Shown here in pieces: positions 8,043 to 15,758 of a stretch of DNA of 31,264 nucleotides. A model generated the notes under the pieces. The model ran no database searches. It was not told the DNA's origin and saw only the letters and a program-made list of their open reading frames with translations. This DNA is from a virus, in the IMG/VR virus record IMGVR_UViG_3300010399_000069, positions 1-31,264 of that record; one strand, 5' to 3'. Each line of letters starts with the position of its first letter. Position 1 is the first letter of the stretch. The position numbers and the translations under genes were made by a program.

Positions 8043-8357
8043 ACCGGCCTCTCTGGCCAATTGGATCATATTAGCTGTCCCTTTTCCTCCTGGAAATGCG
8101 ACCACTAAATCGGGTTGATAAGTAAGCATATGCTTGTTTCGATAGAAGCCCGCCGCTCTGCCTATAGTCCAATCTGCTGGTACCCGTAGACACGGTATAT
8201 CGTAGGACTCGGCGAATTCACCGGCTATCGAGTCCACTCCCCGAGCCCCTCCATGGATTATCATGTCCTGGAGGGGTTTTAATTTTAGCTTCTCCAATTC
8301 TGCATAGATAAACTCTGGACAACCCCAATCTCGGCCTCCACATACGATTACTTTCAT
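7968..8357 (-). CDS. YspA/DUF2493-type SLOG family nucleotide-binding protein
   Basis: A 129-residue protein, the only complete minus-strand gene left of the terminator. The start was moved from TTG 8363 to ATG 8357, giving MKVIVCGGRDW. The Rossmann-like SLOG motifs are clear: VCGGRDW (5-11), IIHGGARGVDSIAGE (33-47), ADWTIGRAAGFYRNK (61-75) and VVAFPGGKGTANM (85-97). SLOG proteins bind nucleotides or nucleotide-derived ligands, and this subfamily is common in phages with unknown activity. The gene is antisense to late readthrough transcription, and a terminator hairpin lies directly upstream, so it may be weakly expressed or need a promoter not seen here. No good Shine-Dalgarno is visible. 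Confidence 0.85.
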   Translation of the reverse strand: MKVIVCGGRDWGCPEFIYAELEKLKLKPLQDMIIHGGARGVDSIAGEFAESYDIPCLRVPADWTIGRAAGFYRNKHMLTYQPDLVVAFPGGKGTANMIQLAREAGLSVRCYIAAPESDAIICKEDGNKD

Positions 8358-8364
8358 AAGCAAG

Positions 8365-8389
8365 AAGGCCCCGGAAACGGGGCCTTTTT
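8365..8389 (+). terminator. Rho-independent terminator with GAAA tetraloop
   Basis: A nine-base-pair stem (AAGGCCCCG / CGGGGCCTT) closed by a GAAA loop runs into TTTTTCGTTTT on the plus strand. It would end rightward late transcription after the lysis genes. On the minus strand the same hairpin is followed by the weaker TTCTTG, so it may also reduce leftward transcription entering the SLOG gene. Confidence 0.9.
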
Positions 8390-8421
8390 CGTTTTAGTAG
8401 GTATAAGTATTCGGGAAGTAA

Positions 8422-9216
8422 TTAAAGCCGTTTTGCATCGCGTTTTGCTGCTGCTGCTGCGGGTTTGGATAATACGTGCCCGACAGATGCTGCGGGTAAT
8501 ATTGGTTTACCCTGGAACCAGCTTCCGCAGACCTGGCACTGGTATCGAACCGAGCGCCTAGATTTCGCAATACGGTATCCTCGGGAGTGTACTCGATCCG
8601 AACTGCATACAGGGCACAGAACATCGACCGCTCGTCCAGGTCCGGTATGTTCGACGAGATTGATATTGGGGTGGTTACGGATAACAGGTCTAATGAGATC
8701 GTATACTTGCCCGAGTACAAGTACATCCTTTTGATTATGCTCGACAATGTATTCGAGAGCTTCGTTGTGACCTGCTCCGGCTCTAACCCATTGCCATCCG
8801 ACCACAGGAGTCTTACGCTCAACGTTAAGGAATTCGCTGATATTTGCAAGTCGGTTTGATGAGAGCTTAAGGTGGTTGCGAGCTGCACGCCATCCGTCCA
8901 CTGATGGGATAGGAGGCATGACATCAAGTCCGTGCCAAAGTAATCGAGTGTTGATGTAAGGGATGTCGAAGCGGTCTCCGTACCAAGTGACCCAGACGTC
9001 TGCGTTGCCAAGTTCATCTGCGAGTCTTGCGACGAGTTCTTTATCATTAGTTCGGTCTTTCTTATAACCTTTAAACTGGTCAATGCGAAGGGTATGCATC
9101 TTCCTATCCGACATATCCATCCAGCAAGCCGATAGAATATAGCCAAAATCTGCATTTAGATTGGTCGTCTCGATGTCGAACGCGACTACTCGCGCCTTAT
9201 TATTCTTGTTCTGCAA
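8422..9216 (-). CDS. DnaQ/RNase H-fold 3'-5' exonuclease with C-terminal zinc ribbon
   Basis: A 264-residue protein. VVAFDIETTNL (residues 10-20) is the Exo I motif with the DxE metal ligands. VWVTWYGDRFDIPYI is Exo II, and EYIVEHNQKDVLVLGQVYDL supplies the last acidic ligand. This matches YprB-like and PolB-exonuclease-like RNase H-fold proteins. The C-terminus has a transposase-like zinc ribbon (CPVC ... CQVCG, 26 residues between the pairs). The start is a TTG that overlaps the end of the upstream small gene by 17 bases. A second frame carries a Gln- and Tyr-rich tail at the 3' end (see findings). It probably acts in DNA processing or recombination with the neighbouring replication genes. 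Confidence 0.85.
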   Translation of the reverse strand: MQNKNNKARVVAFDIETTNLNADFGYILSACWMDMSDRKMHTLRIDQFKGYKKDRTNDKELVARLADELGNADVWVTWYGDRFDIPYINTRLLWHGLDVMPPIPSVDGWRAARNHLKLSSNRLANISEFLNVERKTPVVGWQWVRAGAGHNEALEYIVEHNQKDVLVLGQVYDLIRPVIRNHPNINLVEHTGPGRAVDVLCPVCSSDRVHSRGYRIAKSRRSVRYQCQVCGSWFQGKPILPAASVGHVLSKPAAAAAKRDAKRL

Positions 9217-9361
9217 GGGCCTTAATTTCCTCTTCAGTCATACCGATCTCGGCGGCCGCTCTCAAGGCAGGCTCAATTAGATCGTAGGTGACGCCAGTAT
9301 CGTCGGCGCGGCAAGTGGTCAAAACCTCCACTACCAGATCACGAATCACTCGTAATTCCAT
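9200..9361 (-). CDS. Small helical protein between the DUF3310 and exonuclease genes
   Basis: A 53-residue ORF read directly from the minus strand: ATG at 9361, TAA at 9200-9202. It fills the space between the exonuclease and the DUF3310 gene, overlapping them by 17 and 23 bases. A GGAATGGGA purine stretch precedes the start. The sequence is strongly acidic and helical (DLVVEVLTT, ALRAAAEIGMTEEEIKALAEQE). No family is recognised. Confidence 0.65.
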   Translation of the reverse strand: MELRVIRDLVVEVLTTCRADDTGVTYDLIEPALRAAAEIGMTEEEIKALAEQE

Positions 9362-9647
9362 ATTCCCATTCCATCAATAGTTTAAGGTAATGCATAGCTT
9401 TTTCTAGGTCTTGGGTACCGCCTTTAGTGGCGTGCCGACATACGTACTTAATGATGTTCCCCTCTAGGAATCCGAGCTTGTTCTTGTGGACGAACTCAGC
9501 CGGCTGGATCACCATCGTCTTGTAGTGGTTCCCCCCTACTTGCTTTTGACTTGGCTTTTGCCCATCTACGGAACCAGCTTCCGGGGATTTTGCGGATGCA
9601 AAATAGGAACCCGTGATCATTACACCATTCAGAGTATCTTTTATCAT
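9339..9647 (-). CDS. DUF3310 protein (SaV-like nucleotide-kinase-associated family)
   Basis: A frame of up to 102 residues. The core from residue 37, VGGNHYKTMVIQPAEFVHKN, with GNIIKYVCRHATKGGTQDLEKAMHYLKLL, is the DUF3310 signature found in many phages, often annotated as nucleotide kinase without proof. The first 36 residues lie in the 3' end of the endonuclease gene. Starts are possible at ATG 9647 or ATG 9617; both overlap by more than 120 bases, which is longer than other junctions here, so the N-terminus is uncertain. Confidence 0.85.
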   Translation of the reverse strand: MIKDTLNGVMITGSYFASAKSPEAGSVDGQKPSQKQVGGNHYKTMVIQPAEFVHKNKLGFLEGNIIKYVCRHATKGGTQDLEKAMHYLKLLMEWEYGITSDS

Positions 9648-9969
9648 TCTTTTTACTTAGTTTATTGTCTGCTCCGAAGATGAAAGCGATTCGTATATCG
9701 GGATTAGCTTCTCGTACAGCCAGCATCTTAGCCCTATCGGAAGCATGGAAGTATCCTTTTGCTTCCACAATGTCACCATTATGTATCGTAAAGTCGGCAA
9801 GATAATTTTTATTTTGGCTGACCTTACGATGTCCACAAGAGTCACACTCCCCACTCTTTACTCTCTTCTTGTACTTGAACTTGGAGATTTCGTAGCCATA
9901 CTTTACGCCGTGTGCGTCTAGCTGGGCTGCCACACCCGCTTCAAGGCTGCTTCTAAATTCTGTATCCAG
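9496..9969 (-). CDS. T7 endonuclease I-like Holliday junction resolvase
   Basis: A 157-residue protein in the coordinates given. The core matches T7 endonuclease I: YLADFTIHNGDIVEAKGYF supplies the Asp, Glu and Lys of the PD-(D/E)xK site, followed by SDRAKMLAVREANPDIRIAF and IPGSWFRRW. T7 also needs a Glu in its N-terminal FRSGLED helix. Here the matching EFRSSLEAGVAAQLDAHG lies upstream of the first canonical start (GTG 9933), and no ATG, GTG or TTG occurs between it and the preceding in-frame stop. A CTG at 9969 with GGAG eight bases upstream is the best candidate start. A Cys-x-x-Cys (CDSCG) between core strands is an added feature. It resolves branched DNA and may help degrade host DNA. 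Confidence 0.85.
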   Translation of the reverse strand: MDTEFRSSLEAGVAAQLDAHGVKYGYEISKFKYKKRVKSGECDSCGHRKVSQNKNYLADFTIHNGDIVEAKGYFHASDRAKMLAVREANPDIRIAFIFGADNKLSKKNDKRYSEWCNDHGFLFCIRKIPGSWFRRWAKAKSKASRGEPLQDDGDPAG

Positions 9970-10748
9970 GGGTCGTTCTCCGTTCTTAGTATATAAAGAA
10001 GTTGCGCTTGCTCTAAGAGATACTCTACAGACTTACCTCTATCTCTATACGCAGCCGCGGTACGTTCTCGTAGTTCTCCAGAATCCTTACTACCTTCCAA
10101 GATTCGTCCAGCAGCGGCAGGGCCGACACCTTCCAGGCCCGGTACGTTGTCCGTAGTGTCTCCAGTAAGGATTTGTCGATACAGCGCATAATCTCCTTTC
10201 TTCCTAGACACCCCAAAGAGTTCACTGTCAACCCAATTGTAGTGCCATCCAGGAACTTGCAAGAGGTCTTTGTCGATGCTAGCCGCCACTGCTCTATCTC
10301 CATTCTTGCTAAGAGCGATTCCAATAGCGTCGTCAGCTTCGATTCCTCGAACAGACTCAGCTCCCCATTGGGTCCTGAGATATTCTCCGACTGCGTTGAA
10401 GTGCCGGGGCTTAGCTTCGAGTCTGTTACCTTTGTATGGCTTCGTGACGGCAACGAGGTCGCGAAAGTTTCCGGGTCCACTAAGGAAGATTTTGACATCT
10501 TTGGGCTTAAACCTCTCTATTAAAGAATCCAAGGTAGTCTTGGCTGCCTGGAGAGCGAATTCCACGGGCTGGACTTCCTTCCTGGACCACACATAATTAG
10601 CTCCTGCATTCTCTTTTGCTTCCTTGGCCGTGTCGTAATACTCCAGCATCCCGTCATTGGTCACCAGATAGTAGGTCTTCTCAGCGGCGAACGCACACCG
10701 ATATCGGATTATATCGCCGTCTACTAGGAGAGTTGGATTGTCGATCAT
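9918..10748 (-). CDS. 5'-3' exonuclease of the FEN family (T7 gp6-like)
   Basis: A 276-residue protein from ATG 10748, chosen because ATGA overlaps the previous stop and GGGTGGTG lies upstream; the longer frame to 10820 runs into that gene. LLVDGDIIRYR (7-17) holds the first metal-binding Asp. RGIEADDAIGIAL and SIDKDLLQVPGW supply further acidic ligands. LTGDTTDNVPGLEGVGPAAAGRIL is the helix-3-turn-helix that binds DNA. In T7-like phages this enzyme removes RNA primers and degrades DNA ends. It overlaps the resolvase gene by 52 bases, as expected for a joint recombination and degradation module. Confidence 0.93.
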   Translation of the reverse strand: MIDNPTLLVDGDIIRYRCAFAAEKTYYLVTNDGMLEYYDTAKEAKENAGANYVWSRKEVQPVEFALQAAKTTLDSLIERFKPKDVKIFLSGPGNFRDLVAVTKPYKGNRLEAKPRHFNAVGEYLRTQWGAESVRGIEADDAIGIALSKNGDRAVAASIDKDLLQVPGWHYNWVDSELFGVSRKKGDYALYRQILTGDTTDNVPGLEGVGPAAAGRILEGSKDSGELRERTAAAYRDRGKSVEYLLEQAQLLYILRTENDPWIQNLEAALKRVWQPS

Positions 10749-11125
10749 TTCACCACCCTGCGCCCATGCGCAAGCGTCAGGTCCCCATCCTTGGATATAT
10801 CCCTCCACATAGCGCGCCAAGGGCCTCTAAAGGTCAGAGCCCAGTTCGTCATATAGGTACCACGAACCTGATGAGTGGTAGCCCTCGATGTGCAAATAGG
10901 CTTCCAGGACGGGGTGTGAGTTCTCGTAGAACCATCAAGGAATATTTCAACCAGTATGCCATTCAAGACCCAGGACAGAGCATTAAAGGCGTGGGAATGA
11001 AACGCCTCCCTACTGCCCTCGTCGAACCTCAGCATAAGCACCGAGAACAGACTCTTTATTTCTAGGCCGTAGGCCCGGGATTTAGATTCCGGGCCTCCGT
11101 CCTTATCTCCCCAAAGGAGCTTCAT
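10745..11125 (-). CDS. Cupin-like small phage protein
   Basis: A 126-residue protein. AFHSHAFNALSWVLNGILVE has the HxH plus hydrophobic-Gly pattern of a cupin metal site. A later His in RATTHQVRG and the strand-rich WALTFRGPWRA fit a small beta barrel, and the end (LTLAHGRRVV) is typical of a family of phage proteins placed near replication genes. Substrate and activity are unknown. It lies one base after the previous stop and ends in ATGA with the exonuclease gene. Confidence 0.6.
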   Translation of the reverse strand: MKLLWGDKDGGPESKSRAYGLEIKSLFSVLMLRFDEGSREAFHSHAFNALSWVLNGILVEIFLDGSTRTHTPSWKPICTSRATTHQVRGTYMTNWALTFRGPWRAMWRDISKDGDLTLAHGRRVVK

Positions 11126-11126
11126 C

Positions 11127-11411
11127 TTAGTTAAAATTAATCGCGTCGGGAGCCGTCACAGGCTCGTCCGGGTTCTTGCCCTGGTCAAGAGCATCCAGCC
11201 GAGCCTGGAAGTGATTGATCCACTCCCGAGCGAAGCTCAGGACCTCGTGATTGAACTCCACTACCCCCGTCTCCAGATTACGAACAATATACTGCGGAAG
11301 CTCCCCGTTCTTTACGTAGCCAATTAGCAGCTCGTAGTTCTTAGACTTATACCGCGTAATAGCCGTGATGGTGGGCTCCGCCATCTTGATCTCAGTTCCA
11401 GTTGTCGTCAT
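11127..11411 (-). CDS. Hypothetical protein next to the SSB-like gene
   Basis: A 94-residue protein that starts 20 bases inside the SSB-like gene (ATG 11411; ATG 11384 is an alternative). It has a strand-rich N-terminal half (NYELLIGYVKNGELPQYIVRN), then a helix (EVLSFAREWINHFQARLDAL) and a polar tail. No family is recognised. Its position between the SSB candidate and the exonuclease suggests a role with the replication machinery. Confidence 0.6.
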   Translation of the reverse strand: MTTTGTEIKMAEPTITAITRYKSKNYELLIGYVKNGELPQYIVRNLETGVVEFNHEVLSFAREWINHFQARLDALDQGKNPDEPVTAPDAINFN

Positions 11412-11961
11412 TATTCTTATTCTCTTCTGTTACAGGCGCTACTGCGACTTCCGGGACTACCTCGATGGCTTCCTTCCCGGCGTTCTCATCAATGAAATAT
11501 TTCGTATAGTGTTTAACCAATTCCTCCACTACCGGAACCTTGTCCGCCTGTTTAGCAGGCAGCTTGAGAGCTTCGGTAGAAACTAGAAGCTTAACTAGCT
11601 CTAGGGCTGAATTGCGACACGATTGAAGCTCGATTCGCTTCTGAGTCTCTACGTCTCTCTGCTCCTTGCGTCTCCAGAAATCGTCCGCCGTCCTGGGCGA
11701 CGCCGCAGCCACAGCAGCCGCTGGTTGTGCTTGGCTCACTTCTCCTCCGGTCCACGGCGTCGCATTCCTTGCATACGCATTCGCACCTTTCATCTCTACA
11801 TCAAATTGGATTGAATCCCCCTCTGAGAAATGGGGCTTCTTAGATCCGAGCCTATAGAAAGCTCTGTCCCCTCTTAGCGTGAAAGACCACGCCGTATTAC
11901 CGTCCTGGAACTCTTTCGAGTAAATCCGTCCAACTACGCCTTTCAAATCGAATCTCCACAA
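11392..11961 (-). CDS. Putative single-stranded DNA-binding protein (OB-fold type)
   Basis: A 189-residue protein. The N-terminal 60 residues (FDLKGVVGRIYSKEF..TAWSFTLRGDRAFYRLG..F.EGDSIQFDVE) have the alternating strand pattern of an OB fold. An Ala/Pro linker follows, then a helical segment from about residue 95 (RIELQSCRNSALELVKLLVS) and a polar C-terminal tail (EENKNNDDNWN) that, as in phage SSBs, could contact partners. It occupies the place of T7 gp2.5 beside the polymerase. The start is a TTG directly after an in-frame stop, with no clear Shine-Dalgarno. Function is inferred. Confidence 0.6.
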   Translation of the reverse strand: MWRFDLKGVVGRIYSKEFQDGNTAWSFTLRGDRAFYRLGSKKPHFSEGDSIQFDVEMKGANAYARNATPWTGGEVSQAQPAAAVAAASPRTADDFWRRKEQRDVETQKRIELQSCRNSALELVKLLVSTEALKLPAKQADKVPVVEELVKHYTKYFIDENAGKEAIEVVPEVAVAPVTEENKNNDDNWN

Positions 11962-11980
11962 TTATTGCTTTTGTATATAC

Positions 11981-13840
11981 TTAGACAACCGCGGAGTGAA
12001 AAAGTTCCGCGTCTACATCAAATTTTTCATCATTGGCGCTAGAATCCCCCCAGTGAGTTCCTACCTTGATCTCCGCTCCTAGCGGAACTGTGTACTTTAT
12101 ACCGTATACGGAGTCAAGATACCGCAAGGTGTCGACCGTCATGGATTCCTTTACAATATCTGAGAACAGCCTTACTTCTTCTGGATGAACCTCCGCGATA
12201 ATAGAGTCGTGTACGGTATTGACGATAAAAGTCTGAGCACCCCTAGCACGAAGCCGGTGCCAAGCGTACACGAGCCCAATAGGAATGATATCAGCAGTAG
12301 CCAGGGATGAGACCGGATAATTGTAGATAGAGGTGGTATTTTTTATGTACCCATAGTCTGAGATTGTCGTATCTGGCCAGTAAAAGATGAGTCCGGATTC
12401 TGTTCGTAGCTGCTTATCTCGCAGAACACGTAGCGTCCACTCGCGCTGCGTTCTAGCGATATCAGGCCACCTTTCAGCAAAAGCTCTTGCGTACCGTTTG
12501 GTCCGGTCACTATTACCTTTGCTTCCGTAAAGCGGTCGAAATGTCTCCGGTTTTGCATCTTGGCGTTGCTCCTTGGTTACAGCATCGAAATCAATTTCGT
12601 ACAGATTGCTAGCAGTCCCGCGATGCACATCATAATCAGCGCGGATATCAGCCAGAGCCCGAACATCCCGCCCAAGATGAGCAGCAACCCGAAACTCCAA
12701 CTGCCTTCCGTCTGCCTCACCCACCAGCCACGCATCCGACCGGGCCTTGAACAGTCGCTTGAATGCTCGGGGGAAGTTCTGGAACTGCAGCTTAAACTTC
12801 CGTCCAGATGACGATAACCTGTGATTACGCGTAACTGCTTGGTTGTATTGAGCATATAGTATTCCTCCGTCGTCTACGGCAGCTTGTAACTTCCCCAAAA
12901 TCTCAAGCTGTTTGTCGAGGACTCGAAACTGTCCGTATACTGCCTGGAACTCTCTTTGGGCGGCAGTCGTCGCACGAAGTCCCGCAATTGCGTCAGCGTC
13001 GGTGCGCCGACCGCCGCCCTCTGCACGGCTGAGTTTCCCGTGGAAATCGACAGGTTCTCTAAATCCGAGCTTATCGTAGAGCAGTCCGGCCACCTGCTTC
13101 GCACTTCGGAGATTGATGCCTCCATGGAGCTCAGTAAGTGTTCGAGTGAGCCGCCCATGCTCCTCGCGCGTTGTCTCGATGGCCTCCTTAACTCGGGATG
13201 GGTCGGGGGCAACTCCGTTAGCTTCAATGTCGGCAAGCACCGGAGTGGCGAGGCATCGAGTGTATAAGACAGGGAGTAAACCAAGCCCTTTGAGTTCTTC
13301 ACGTTGCTTGAGAAATGCATAGTATGTAGCCTCTGTGTCCCAAGAACCATAGTCAATTAACCAAGAGCGGGGGATTTCGCTTGGGCAGATTCCTCCTCCA
13401 ATAAGAGCTGATACAAGGCCTTTCTTTCGAGGGATTCCGTATCGTCCAAGAAGTCCATCAAGTGCTTTAGAGCCAGTTCGATTTCCCAACCTAACGTACT
13501 CTCCGAGCATCGTATCCCATATGACCAGACGTGAGACGTCGAACCCATAGCGAATGAGCCACTGAAGCTCAAATTTTGCGTTATGAGCAACAACGAAGTC
13601 AGCCGACTCAAGAGCCGTGGCAAGTTTCGCGAACCCTTTAAGATCTCCGGAGCAAACGTGAACTCGGTCTGGCCTGCCGCCACGTGCCAAACGCCCGTAG
13701 ATCCAAGTGCCAAGAAGGAGTCGATTATCTCTTTCGAGAGCGCTTCCGTGGTCGAGATTAGTAGTTTCAAAGTCAAAGACGACGAAGTTGTCACTTAGAT
13801 AAATCTCCGGGTTCGGGTTCTGTATATGTCTTGGCAGCAT
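11981..13840 (-). CDS. Family A DNA polymerase with 3'-5' exonuclease
   Basis: A 619-residue replicative polymerase. The proofreading domain has Exo I D23 and E25 (FDFETTN), Exo II around N87 (VVAHNAKFE) and Exo III D168 (YGSWDTEATY). The polymerase domain has motif A around D377 in EADGRQLEFRVAAHLG, motif B R426, K430, F434, Y438 and G439 in KPETFRPLYGSKG, and motif C H544 and D545 in VNTVHDSI. Motif A has DGRQLEFR instead of the DYSQIELR of E. coli Pol I, a variant I associate with phage polymerases. There is no 5'-3' exonuclease domain; that activity is encoded at 9918. The start overlaps the upstream gene by 50 bases. Confidence 0.97.
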   Translation of the reverse strand: MLPRHIQNPNPEIYLSDNFVVFDFETTNLDHGSALERDNRLLLGTWIYGRLARGGRPDRVHVCSGDLKGFAKLATALESADFVVAHNAKFELQWLIRYGFDVSRLVIWDTMLGEYVRLGNRTGSKALDGLLGRYGIPRKKGLVSALIGGGICPSEIPRSWLIDYGSWDTEATYYAFLKQREELKGLGLLPVLYTRCLATPVLADIEANGVAPDPSRVKEAIETTREEHGRLTRTLTELHGGINLRSAKQVAGLLYDKLGFREPVDFHGKLSRAEGGGRRTDADAIAGLRATTAAQREFQAVYGQFRVLDKQLEILGKLQAAVDDGGILYAQYNQAVTRNHRLSSSGRKFKLQFQNFPRAFKRLFKARSDAWLVGEADGRQLEFRVAAHLGRDVRALADIRADYDVHRGTASNLYEIDFDAVTKEQRQDAKPETFRPLYGSKGNSDRTKRYARAFAERWPDIARTQREWTLRVLRDKQLRTESGLIFYWPDTTISDYGYIKNTTSIYNYPVSSLATADIIPIGLVYAWHRLRARGAQTFIVNTVHDSIIAEVHPEEVRLFSDIVKESMTVDTLRYLDSVYGIKYTVPLGAEIKVGTHWGDSSANDEKFDVDAELFHSAVV

Positions 13841-14009
13841 GCTGTGCGTCGATTATTGCTTTTATTCTTCCACGTCTATCCTTGACTTGCTTACATATCG
13901 GGCACTCTACCTTCATTCCGCGCACCCAATCTTCTCTCGAATTTGCCAATTGAGAGCCGTCTCCATACCCCAGGGCGTAAGCATCCCCCAAGCTAAGCGG
14001 CTTTGGCAT
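13791..14009 (-). CDS. Small hypothetical protein upstream of the polymerase
   Basis: A 72-residue protein with GGAG seven bases before its ATG. It overlaps its upstream neighbour by 17 bases and the polymerase start by 50. A Gly-rich N-terminus (LGDAYALGYGDGSQLA) is followed by one CPIC motif and a basic stretch (KDRRGRIKA). A single Cys pair is not enough for a normal zinc ribbon. No family is recognised. Confidence 0.6.
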   Translation of the reverse strand: MPKPLSLGDAYALGYGDGSQLANSREDWVRGMKVECPICKQVKDRRGRIKAIIDAQHAAKTYTEPEPGDLSK

Positions 14010-14319
14010 TTAGCCACTCCAAGGCTTCCTTTTCTTTAAGTAGCCTTATTGCTGAGCTTTGTGCAACAAATCCTTCTACTACGCCACCAGTATACCCTGT
14101 AGTGCCGTAGTTCGATTCACGAATCTGGTACTCGCTCCCGCTGTAGCCCTCTACGGCGAAACCTTTGTTCTTAGTCCTGTGGACCCGCGTGATCCCGGAA
14201 TTCAGTCTCCAGGATTCCCCATCGACGTAGCCACCAAACCAGGTGCCGAACACCTTATGTGTGACGTGTCCGTCGTTGCTGATCTCTAGTAGCACCCACC
14301 TATCTGGAATGTACTGCAT
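13993..14319 (-). CDS. Conserved-type phage protein, beta-rich, function unknown
   Basis: A 108-residue protein starting one base after the stop of the zinc-binding small protein. The opening DRWVLLEISNDGHVTHKVFGTWFGGYVDGESWRLNSGI is aromatic and strand-rich, and I associate it with unassigned phage proteins from replication regions. A Gly/Thr-rich middle precedes a helical C-terminus (AIRLLKEKEALEWLN). No catalytic motif is visible. Confidence 0.6.
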   Translation of the reverse strand: MQYIPDRWVLLEISNDGHVTHKVFGTWFGGYVDGESWRLNSGITRVHRTKNKGFAVEGYSGSEYQIRESNYGTTGYTGGVVEGFVAQSSAIRLLKEKEALEWLNAKAA

Positions 14320-14320
14320 T

Positions 14321-14509
14321 TTACTCGTACTCGAACAAAGTTATTACGTGATCCTTCGGGTCACCTCCAGGCCACCCGTATCTGGTATACTCCAAGCCTC
14401 CATCAACAAAAATCGCTCCACACTTACAATGTTTAAAATCGTGCCCATAGAGGGACTCTATCACGTCTTCACACTTCTTACACTGAATGCGGTTTCTCTT
14501 TAGTTTCAT
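14321..14509 (-). CDS. Small zinc-ribbon protein (CxxC/CxC)
   Basis: A 62-residue protein coupled to the helicase by ATGA. CKKC (residues 10-13) and HCKCG (27-31) form a compact zinc-binding pair. The following GGLEYTRYGWPGGDPKDHVITL is a conserved-looking module of a widespread family of small phage proteins without known function. A nucleic-acid or protein adaptor role is possible. Confidence 0.7.
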   Translation of the reverse strand: MKLKRNRIQCKKCEDVIESLYGHDFKHCKCGAIFVDGGLEYTRYGWPGGDPKDHVITLFEYE

Positions 14510-15711
14510 TCGACCACCTTCGAGAGTAAAGGATCAATAAGAATCGGAATAGGCTCGTGCTTACCGGAGAGCTTATTCTTGGGGAAGCTCAGTACCCGCT
14601 GATTCATACGTTCCATTTCCTCCGTAGCTCCTATGCCAATCATGAGGTCTATTTGTCCCGGAATTCCAACATTACTTCCGTCAACGTCGCCGCGATTAAG
14701 GATAGTTTTTCCTGAAGCAGAATCCGCCGCCTGGGTGACTGAAATGACCACCAAATCTCGTCGTTTACCGAGATTCCTGCCCTCTGTAGCGGCTTTTTCA
14801 AGTGCCTGAGTGCGGTTCTCAGAATCCACGTCCAGATTACGTAACTGGTCCAATATGACCACACGGGGGCTAAATCTTTCCACGAGTCCGTTGATCTGGC
14901 GGAAGTTCCCGGGGGCCAAAGGCGCCATGATAAGTTTTTCATAGTTTCGTTTATCCAGAATTGCTTGAGCCCTGTCCGGATTATCTTGTACCTCTTGACG
15001 GTTTAACCCTGTTAACCTGTTTATCACCCGCATCAGTAGATCCGGAGCCGGGTCCTCGTTCCCTACATATAGCGTTGTCAATCCTTGCTTGAGGAACCCT
15101 GCCACCGCATTCACTACAAACAAGGTCTTGCCCATCTCTGTCGGGGCAAACACAAGCACATGATGGCCCGGACGACACCCCCCTCCGACGTGGTCGTTCA
15201 GAGCCTTCGGCCATAGCTGTATAAGTCCTTCTTTACTAAAGGATTTCTGGACTAGATCTCCGACTTTGGGCGCAACAAGAACTTCCGGCTCATCTGCGCC
15301 TGAAGCGGACTCTCCTGTTCCAGCCTTCTGGTACTCTTCGATAAGGCCGCTAACTTCGCTGCCCGTCTTTCCTGCTGCAAGAAGTGACGCAAGTCGTTTA
15401 CCAATCGAATCTTTGCGGAGTGATGACATCTCCCGAGCGACGTTGATCGCGGAGACATCTTCAGGAAGTCTGCGAAGCGCCGCGACCACAGCTTGTGCCA
15501 GTTTATTAGACTGAACCGTCCTCTCAACTCGGGAGGCAAGGATATCCACGTCGCATCTATTAGCTTCTCGATCTGCATCATAGTATTCACCTATTAGGTC
15601 TAGGACTAAAGCCCCGGTAGGGCTAAATTGATCTTTCTTTACCAGATCCCTCGCCTGCTCCCAGGCTCGTCGATCCCTTACGAACGCCGCTATGATCTTC
15701 TGCTCGTTCAC
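14506..15711 (-). CDS. Replicative DNA helicase (DnaB/T7 gp4 helicase-like)
   Basis: A 401-residue protein with a GTG start and a strong upstream GGAGGT at 11-base spacing. The RecA-fold ATPase has Walker A at 189-196 (APTEMGKT, with Ala in the first Gly position), the catalytic Glu at E219 (GNED), Walker B at 284-288 (VVILD) and the H4-type sensor in VISVTQ (Q327). The N-terminal 150 residues are helical and DnaB-like. Primase activity is encoded separately at 16021-16899, unlike the fused T7 gp4. A palindrome copy lies in the gene at 15000-15017. Confidence 0.93.
   Translation of the reverse strand: MNEQKIIAAFVRDRRAWEQARDLVKKDQFSPTGALVLDLIGEYYDADREANRCDVDILASRVERTVQSNKLAQAVVAALRRLPEDVSAINVAREMSSLRKDSIGKRLASLLAAGKTGSEVSGLIEEYQKAGTGESASGADEPEVLVAPKVGDLVQKSFSKEGLIQLWPKALNDHVGGGCRPGHHVLVFAPTEMGKTLFVVNAVAGFLKQGLTTLYVGNEDPAPDLLMRVINRLTGLNRQEVQDNPDRAQAILDKRNYEKLIMAPLAPGNFRQINGLVERFSPRVVILDQLRNLDVDSENRTQALEKAATEGRNLGKRRDLVVISVTQAADSASGKTILNRGDVDGSNVGIPGQIDLMIGIGATEEMERMNQRVLSFPKNKLSGKHEPIPILIDPLLSKVVE
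15000..15017. repeat. Dispersed palindrome, copy 3 (GTTTAAC-CCT-GTTAACC)
   Basis: Imperfect inverted half-sites with a three-base spacer, inside the helicase gene. Weaker than the intergenic copies. Confidence 0.4.
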
Positions 15712-15758
15712 TTACTTGTTTACCTCCAGAAGATCGAAGTTCACGATCTTGTTCTCGT

